Shown one piece after another: positions 8,305 to 13,063 of a stretch of 13,063 nucleotides of DNA (the stretch's first letter is position 1; the number at the start of each line of letters is the position of its first letter). This stretch comes from Irineochytrium annulatum (lineage: Eukaryota > Chytridiomycota > Chytridiomycetes > Chytridiales > Chytridiaceae), in contig JADGJL010000835.1 of the NCBI GenBank assembly GCA_027600665.1, forward strand, positions 1 to 13,063, written 5' to 3'. A model generated the notes under the pieces. It saw only the letters and a list, made by a program, of their open reading frames with translations, had not been told where the DNA came from and made no database searches. The position numbers and the translations under genes are program-made.

Positions 8305-10156
8305 GTGAGAAGATGCTGTGTGGACGCAGGACTGGAGCTTACTGCGGGGTTGCTTTGCAGGCCAGAACAAGGTCGTCGGGTCCGCAGCGGAGGCCATTCG
8401 GGACATCAAGGGCGGGGAGACCATCCTGGTCGGAGGCTTCGGGTAGGTCACGTCGTTTGAGCTGGGTTATGTGAAAGTTAGGAGCTCACAGTAAGGTCTA
8501 CCGCAAAGGCTTTGCGGCATCCCCGAGAACCTGATTAATGAGCTGCGGAAGAAGCCCGAGGTGAAGAATCTGACGGCCGTCTCAAACAATGCTGGGTAAG
8601 AGGAATGTATTTATGCGGTTGTACTGTCCCTCACAAACAACCTCTTTTTAGCGTTGACGACTTCGGCCTTGGGCTGCTGCTCCAAACGCGCCAGGTGCGA
8701 CCCCATCTTCTGTTCTCTCATTGACGGCGGTCGTCGGCTAACCACCGCCATAAAAAGATCAAGCGCATGATCAGCAGCTACGTTGGCGAGAACGCCGAGT
8801 TCGAGCGCCAGTACCTCCACGGCGAGCTCGAGGTCGAGCTCATCCCGCAGGGCACTCTTGCCGAGCGCGTCCGCGCAGGCGGCGCCGGCATCCCGGCCTT
8901 CTTCACCGCCACCGCCGTCGGCACCACCGTCCAGTCCGGCGGGATCCCCATCAAGTACAGCGCCACGGCCGGCAAGGGCAAGGAGCCCGTGATCGTGTCC
9001 AGCCCGCGCGAGGTCAGGACGTTCAACGGCCGCGACTACATCATGGAGGAGGCCATCACGGGCGACTTTGCGCTCGTCAAGGCGTGGAAGGGCGACCGGT
9101 TGGGGAATCTTTTGTTCCGCAACACGGCGCGAAACTTCAACGCGCCCATGGCTCGCGCGGGGAGGATCACGATCGCGGAGGTGGAGGAGATCGTGGAGGT
9201 GGGCGAGCTGAAGCCGGACGAGATCCACGTGCAGGGAGTCTTCGTCGACCGGGTCGTCAAAGGGGAGAAGTATGAGAAGAGGATCGAGAGGCTGACGCTG
9301 AATGATGGGAAGGGGCTGGCGGTACCGGGGAAGAAGGGGAAGGGCGCGATCGCGGACGATGCTGTCGAGAGGAGGGAGAGGATCGTGAGGAGGGCGGCGA
9401 AGGAGTTTAGGGATGGGATGTATGTGAACCTCGGGATTGGGATGCCGATGTTGGCGAGCAACTACATTCCGAATGGAATGACCGTGCACCTGCAGAGCGA
9501 GAACGGGATCCTGGGACTTGGGCCGTTCCCGAAGCCCGGTCAGCAGGACCCCGATCTCATCAACGCTGGTACGCTCTTTCGAAATGATTTTTGCTCGTAA
9601 GTGTTCTGACTCTTACGCAGGCAAGGAGACCGTCACCCTTCTCCCCGGTGCTAGCGTATTCTCCAGCGATGACTCCTTTGCTATGATTCGAGGGTAAGAT
9701 CTCTCCGTTCATGCCATCCATCTGATTTTCGCCAGCGGCCACATCGACCTCACCATCCTCGGCGCTATGGAGGTTGCGCAGAACGGCGATCTCGCGAACT
9801 GGATTATCCCGGGCAAGATGGTGAAGGGCATGGGCGGTGCGATGGACCTTGTCGCGACGGGCGGCACGAAAGTCGTTGTGACGATGGAGCATACGGCGAA
9901 GGGTGGTAGGCCGAAGATCCTGGAGAGCTGCACGCTGCCGTTGACCGGGAAGGCTTGCATTGATTTGATCATCACAGACATGGTGCGTTTGCGTTTGCTC
10001 TTTCTGGCTGAGTTCAGATCTGACGGGTGGTGGCAGTGCGTGTTCCAAGTCGACAAGAAGCGGGGCCGGCTCGTGCTGACGGAGCTAATGCCCGGCGTAA
10101 CCGAGGAGGATGTGAGGAAGTCGACAGGTTGCGCCTTCGACGTGAACTTGGCGTGA
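8199..10156 (+). CDS. Succinyl-CoA:3-ketoacid CoA transferase, mitochondrial (SCOT)
   Basis: Transfers CoA from succinyl-CoA to acetoacetate, the activating step of ketone-body use in the mitochondrial matrix. Eight exons (8199-8304, 8361-8442, 8509-8595, 8652-8694, 8758-9568, 9621-9693, 9736-9982, 10037-10156) give 522 aa, against 520 in human OXCT1. The first 35 residues are rich in Arg, Ala and Ser with no acidic residue, a typical mitochondrial presequence. The alpha-like half has [14 protein letters not shown] and [17 protein letters not shown] linker of about 30 residues rich in Lys and Gly joins the beta-like half, which has [17 protein letters not shown] and the catalytic glutamate (about Glu354) in [12 protein letters not shown]. 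It ends with [19 protein letters not shown] and KSTGCAFDV. All motifs are intact and every junction keeps frame. The alpha and beta subunits of bacterial ScoA/ScoB are fused here, as in eukaryotes generally. Confidence 0.97.
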
Positions 10157-10468
10157 AGTTACGAACCGCGGAAGGGCCACAGGGATGGGGGGGAAGGACA
10201 TTGCAGTTCAGTAATCAAAGGTCTGACGGACCAGGAAGACTTTTAGGCGTAGTAATATTCTGACTTCATACATCATTACATGCTTGCTTGATCTTGCCAG
10301 CCCCTCAGCGTGATGTCATCCTGCGAAATGACGTCGCCATTACGCGCGGGCGCCGTTTGTAAAATCTTCACGCGAGCGAGTTACCAGGTTTTGCATCTAC
10401 AAAACCAAGACACGAGGGCCACAACCGCCCCTCCATCGCACCCCTCCACCGCCTCCTCGCCCTCCAGC
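10157..10468. other. Intergenic region between SCOT and the ERD2-like gene
   Basis: About 310 bases without a gene. No canonical AATAAA follows the SCOT stop. From about 10415 to 10468 the plus strand is strongly C/T-rich, ending at the ERD2-like ATG; pyrimidine-rich leaders are common before fungal start codons. Confidence 0.4.
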
Positions 10469-11347
10469 ATGCTTCTCGACGACATTGACCGCTTCAGTGT
10501 CCAAATGGCGCTTCTTGCCGTCCTGGTGATGTCCATGCGAGTGGTGAGTGACTGCCTGAAAGCTGGCGGGCAGTGGAAGTTGCAGTGCCGGTGGGCGCCT
10601 GCTGCTCCCTGCGTCTCTGGCGTGTTCTGAGCTATGTGCTGACAATAACCTTCTCTCCCCTTTGATCAGGCGTGGACAAAGAGCGCCGTCGGTATGTAAT
10701 CATCACTTTCAACCTTTCGTCGCTTACTCACTGGTTTTCTCACGTCTCAGGCATCAGCATGAAGTCCCAGGTCCTCTTCTTCCTCCTCTTTCTGGCCCGG
10801 TACATCAACGTTCTGTGGACTTGGACCTCGGTGTCGAACAGCATGCTCAAGCTCGTTTACATTGCACTTTCCTTCTACGTCGTTTACCTCCTGAGCAACC
10901 GGGAGGTCAAGGTCGGCGATTCGAGGAAGATCGACGTGTTTCCGTACGAGTACATCATCTTCGGATCCATTGGGCTCGCGTTGGTTGGCACGCTAGTCTA
11001 CGGCTCTAACTTGTCCACCGTGAGCACCATCTTTGGTTTACTGAAGAGGGGATAGCCGTGCTAACAGCCGTGTGCCTCATCCGCAGACCCTCGAAAACTT
11101 CTCCATCTACATGGAAGCCCTCGCGTTCCTGCCCCAGCTGACGATGACGTACAAGAGTGGCAGCGCCGGTAACCTTGGCGCCGAGTACTTGACCGTCCTC
11201 AGCATCTACCGCATCGCGAGAATATTCTCCCGATCCATTGCCATCCTTACGGGCGTGCCCATCAACTGGATGGGCCTCCTGGCCGGCGTGATCGGTCTCA
11301 TCGTGCACGTTGAGACGTGCTACGTGTACCTGTACGTTGCTGAGTAG
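10469..11347 (+). CDS. ERD2/KDEL-receptor-family membrane protein, divergent
   Basis: ERD2 proteins are seven-helix Golgi receptors that return HDEL/KDEL-tagged ER proteins in COPI vesicles. Four exons (10469-10543, 10670-10691, 10751-11019, 11087-11347) give 208 aa; the family has about 212-220. The signature GIS-x-KSQ (here GISMKSQVLFF), LARYINV, the NFSIYMEALAFLPQL segment and SIYR are present, and hydrophobic segments cover the length. ATG 10469 has A at -3, and its first 12 residues match the family N-terminus. Compared with human KDEL receptors as I recall them, the Arg in RY (R49), the Glu in SIYMEA (E132) and YR (163-164) remain. The pocket Trp is Glu125, the Asp after RY is Asn52, and the Tyr, Asn and Arg of the YRALYLVNWIWR segment are replaced. 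The protein stops at LYVAE, without the Lys-rich cytosolic tail. It may be a paralogue with another ligand, comparable to plant ERD2-like proteins; the canonical receptor would then lie elsewhere. Confidence 0.88.
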
Positions 11348-11970
11348 TGACTACTTTCCCCCCATCACTCCCACAAAATTGTTGCTGAGTAGTAGCGCCT
11401 TCGCTATCAACCTCACCAGCGTGTCATTAGTTATTTCGACACATGCTCCTGCTTCTCGACCCCGCTCCCTGTTCCTCATCACAAACATTCCGCAGCCTCA
11501 TATATACGACGCTCATAGCCTTTATAGCTAATCTTTGGTAATTGCACAGTACCTTCAAATAAACAAAATCCGATCATGATGAACTCTCATCCTTTCTGTT
11601 TAAAATGTGCACCGGCGGTAGCGGCGCTGTGTGCGACGATGCCCTGAAAAAATTGTCACTCAAGCCAACAACGCCGGATAGCTGTGGACTTCCTCAGCAA
11701 CCAACGATACGATCCTCGGCACCGTCAAGCTGGTTCTGCTTATCTCGGTTCGTCAGGTGAATGCTCGGGGTCGGTGCGCGGGATGCGAGTTAGTGGAGGA
11801 GAAACGCCTGGACTGTTTGCGATGGAGTGTTGTCGGTGGGGACTATATGGCCGTCGGGGACTTGTTGCTCGAGCCGGAATGCATGCCATGCGAACACTCC
11901 GCCTGCCACCCCACTCTCCTTTGCTGACCGGCTTTACAAAAAAGGACCCTCGCTGCCAATGCCGTTCAAG
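11348..11970. other. Intergenic region between the ERD2-like and PAN-protein genes
   Basis: No gene recognised. It holds the ERD2-like 3' UTR with AATAAA at 11558-11563, then a promoter or leader of the PAN protein. A plus frame at 11684-11974 and one starting at 11827 are open, but the latter simply continues into the PAN gene frame. An upstream extension of that gene is possible, though it would displace the signal peptide from the N-terminus. Confidence 0.4.
11558..11563 (+). terminator. Polyadenylation signal candidate of the ERD2-like gene
   Basis: AATAAA lies 211 bases after the ERD2-like stop in an AT-rich stretch, on the correct strand. The distance is somewhat long for a compact fungal gene but acceptable. 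Confidence 0.5.
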
Positions 11971-13063
11971 ATGACGTTACGGCCAACAGCGGCCATGCTG
12001 AAGACTCTTGGTCTGCTGGCATTATCGTCGGTGCCGGCGATGGCCAGTTTATCGTCCACGACTTGCCCGGGTCAGCCGATGGACTACTTCGCAGGAGCTT
12101 TCGATCTTTTCGGTCTAGGTATTTATTGACGGGTTATCCAAAGGCCCGCCTGTTTAGTTGTCTTTCTGCATCGCGATTTTGCGGAGGTTTTTATTTAAGA
12201 CATTTTTCCAGACCTTGGCATGGTGACCAATGTGATGACCGCCTGTGAGTGCGCGACACACTGCACGCCTGGTACTACCCCGGCCACCAATTGCATCGGC
12301 TTTGCCTACGATCCCGTCGGCCATCAGTGCTGGCCTAAAATTGCGAACGGAGGCACGCCGCAGGACTACTTCGCGTGGGCGGGTGACGCCACTTACAATA
12401 GGGGCACGTTGCCCCCCAGTGTCGGGATCCTTACGCCAAGTCCGGGGGCAAACACGGTGGGCGACTGCGCTACCGCGTGCGCGACCAACGCCAATTGCTT
12501 TGGCTACCAGTTCACAATCAGGACCACTGCACCCACCGCACCCACCGTCCCAGTGGCGCCAACGACCGGTATCACGTTGTGTCAGCTCTTCCCGACAACA
12601 GGAACCTCGCGCACGATCGGTTTCCGCGTCGCCGCCGTGAACCCTGGCTCGATCACCTCGAGCACGACCACGACGACAACGACGACAACAACCACAACAA
12701 CCACCACCACAACGACGTCAACGACGACGTCCTCGGCCCCTGCCACGACGTCGTTCCCGTCCTTGACGTCCGCCACCGCCACCACCGCCACCACCGGCAC
12801 TTCTTCCGCGCCCGCGACTACGGCCTCCGGTACGGGCCTCGACACCACGAACGGCTCCGGCTCGTCGGACTCTGGCAGCAAGGGGCTCGTCGTGGCCCTG
12901 ATCGTCGTCGGCGTCATCGTCCTCGTGGTCGTTGCCGTCGCTGGCTTCATTTATGTCGCTCGCGGGAGGCGGAGGGCGCTTGAGGAAGACTCGGTGTATA
13001 ACCTTCCGTGGCGGAAGAGTGGGTTGTTTGGGGCCGGGAACGGGGCGGGCGCTGGCGCGGGAG
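11971..13063 (+). CDS. PAN/apple-like, Thr-rich type I membrane protein, partial at right edge
   Basis: A cell-surface protein by architecture; no specific function is known to me. Exon 1 is 11971-12118; a 93-base phase-1 intron (GTATTT...TTCCAG) follows; exon 2 runs from 12212 past the edge. Residues 1-25 form a signal peptide with an AMA cleavage site. Two cysteine-rich units follow, each opening with DYFA(G/W)A: Cys32, 61, 63, 67, 77 and 89 in the first, ending CIGFAYDPVGHQCWPK; Cys135, 139, 145 and 173 in the second, with CFGYQF. The CxGFxY...C pattern is that of PAN/apple modules, which bind proteins or carbohydrates. A Ser/Thr/Ala stalk (about 198-265), including a pure Thr run, should be heavily O-glycosylated. 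A transmembrane helix (about 274-300) and a basic tail (RGRRR, then Gly/Ala-rich) end the visible part. ATG 11971 has A at -3; in-frame ATGs at 11959 and 11995 are alternatives. Adhesin, sensor or wall-anchor roles are inference. Confidence 0.82.
12661..12730 (+). repeat. ACN (Thr) codon microsatellite in the mucin-like stalk
   Basis: A run of ACG, ACA and ACC codons encodes about 17 consecutive threonines and then Ser/Thr mixtures. The opposite strand gives a long Val run that is only its mirror. Such arrays vary in length between strains by slippage, which would change stalk length. Confidence 0.85.

Noticed and set aside
8611..9489. 292-codon open frame on the minus strand
   Set aside because: It is antisense to the large SCOT exon, whose plus-strand reading matches the enzyme over its whole length. 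The minus frame has composition typical of a GC-rich mirror and no domain.
12582..12950. Minus-strand frame with a long valine run
   Set aside because: It is the mirror of the Thr-codon microsatellite in the PAN-protein stalk and has no other support.
1..13063. Bacterial or viral operon, CRISPR array, tRNA or rRNA genes
   Set aside because: All recognised genes are spliced and eukaryotic. No regularly spaced direct repeats, cloverleaf-like segments or rRNA-like sequence were seen by eye.

Overview
The window reads as nuclear DNA of an intron-rich, GC-rich fungus. Its genes are broken by many introns of about 50-125 bases (GTRNGT donors, AG acceptors) and use the standard code. A zoosporic (chytrid-type) fungus is my best guess, from the full-length mitochondrial SCOT enzyme and the PAN/mucin-like surface protein. 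A basidiomycete is not excluded, and the lineage is inference only. Gene models were assembled by eye from splice signals and protein-family similarity.

Left part, minus strand: a partial gene (1-1382) runs off the left edge. It encodes a coiled-coil-rich protein with an N-terminal ubiquitin-interacting motif. After a non-coding stretch comes a decayed SNF2-family helicase relic (about 2400-3109), which keeps the C-terminal helicase signature but has three in-frame TAG codons and lacks most of the ATPase.

Centre and right, all plus strand: a peroxisomal 3-ketoacyl-CoA thiolase with a PTS2 signal (3606-5523, 11 exons, about 437 aa); an unassigned 1 kb stretch; an otubain-type deubiquitinase (6676-7690, 4 exons, 268 aa); a mitochondrial succinyl-CoA:3-ketoacid CoA transferase (8199-10156, 8 exons, 522 aa); a divergent ERD2/KDEL-receptor-family membrane protein (10469-11347, 4 exons, 208 aa); and a secreted type I membrane protein with two PAN/apple-like cysteine-rich repeats, a Thr-rich stalk and one transmembrane helix (from 11971, running off the right edge).

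The thiolase and SCOT belong to neighbouring parts of acyl-CoA and ketone-body metabolism, in peroxisome and mitochondrion respectively. The UIM protein and otubain both concern ubiquitin. In a eukaryotic genome this proximity is weak evidence of joint function, and I see no operon-like or cluster-like system. The most interesting items are the ERD2 paralogue with an altered ligand pocket and almost no cytosolic tail, the SNF2 relic, the hidden UIM gene and the PAN/mucin surface protein.
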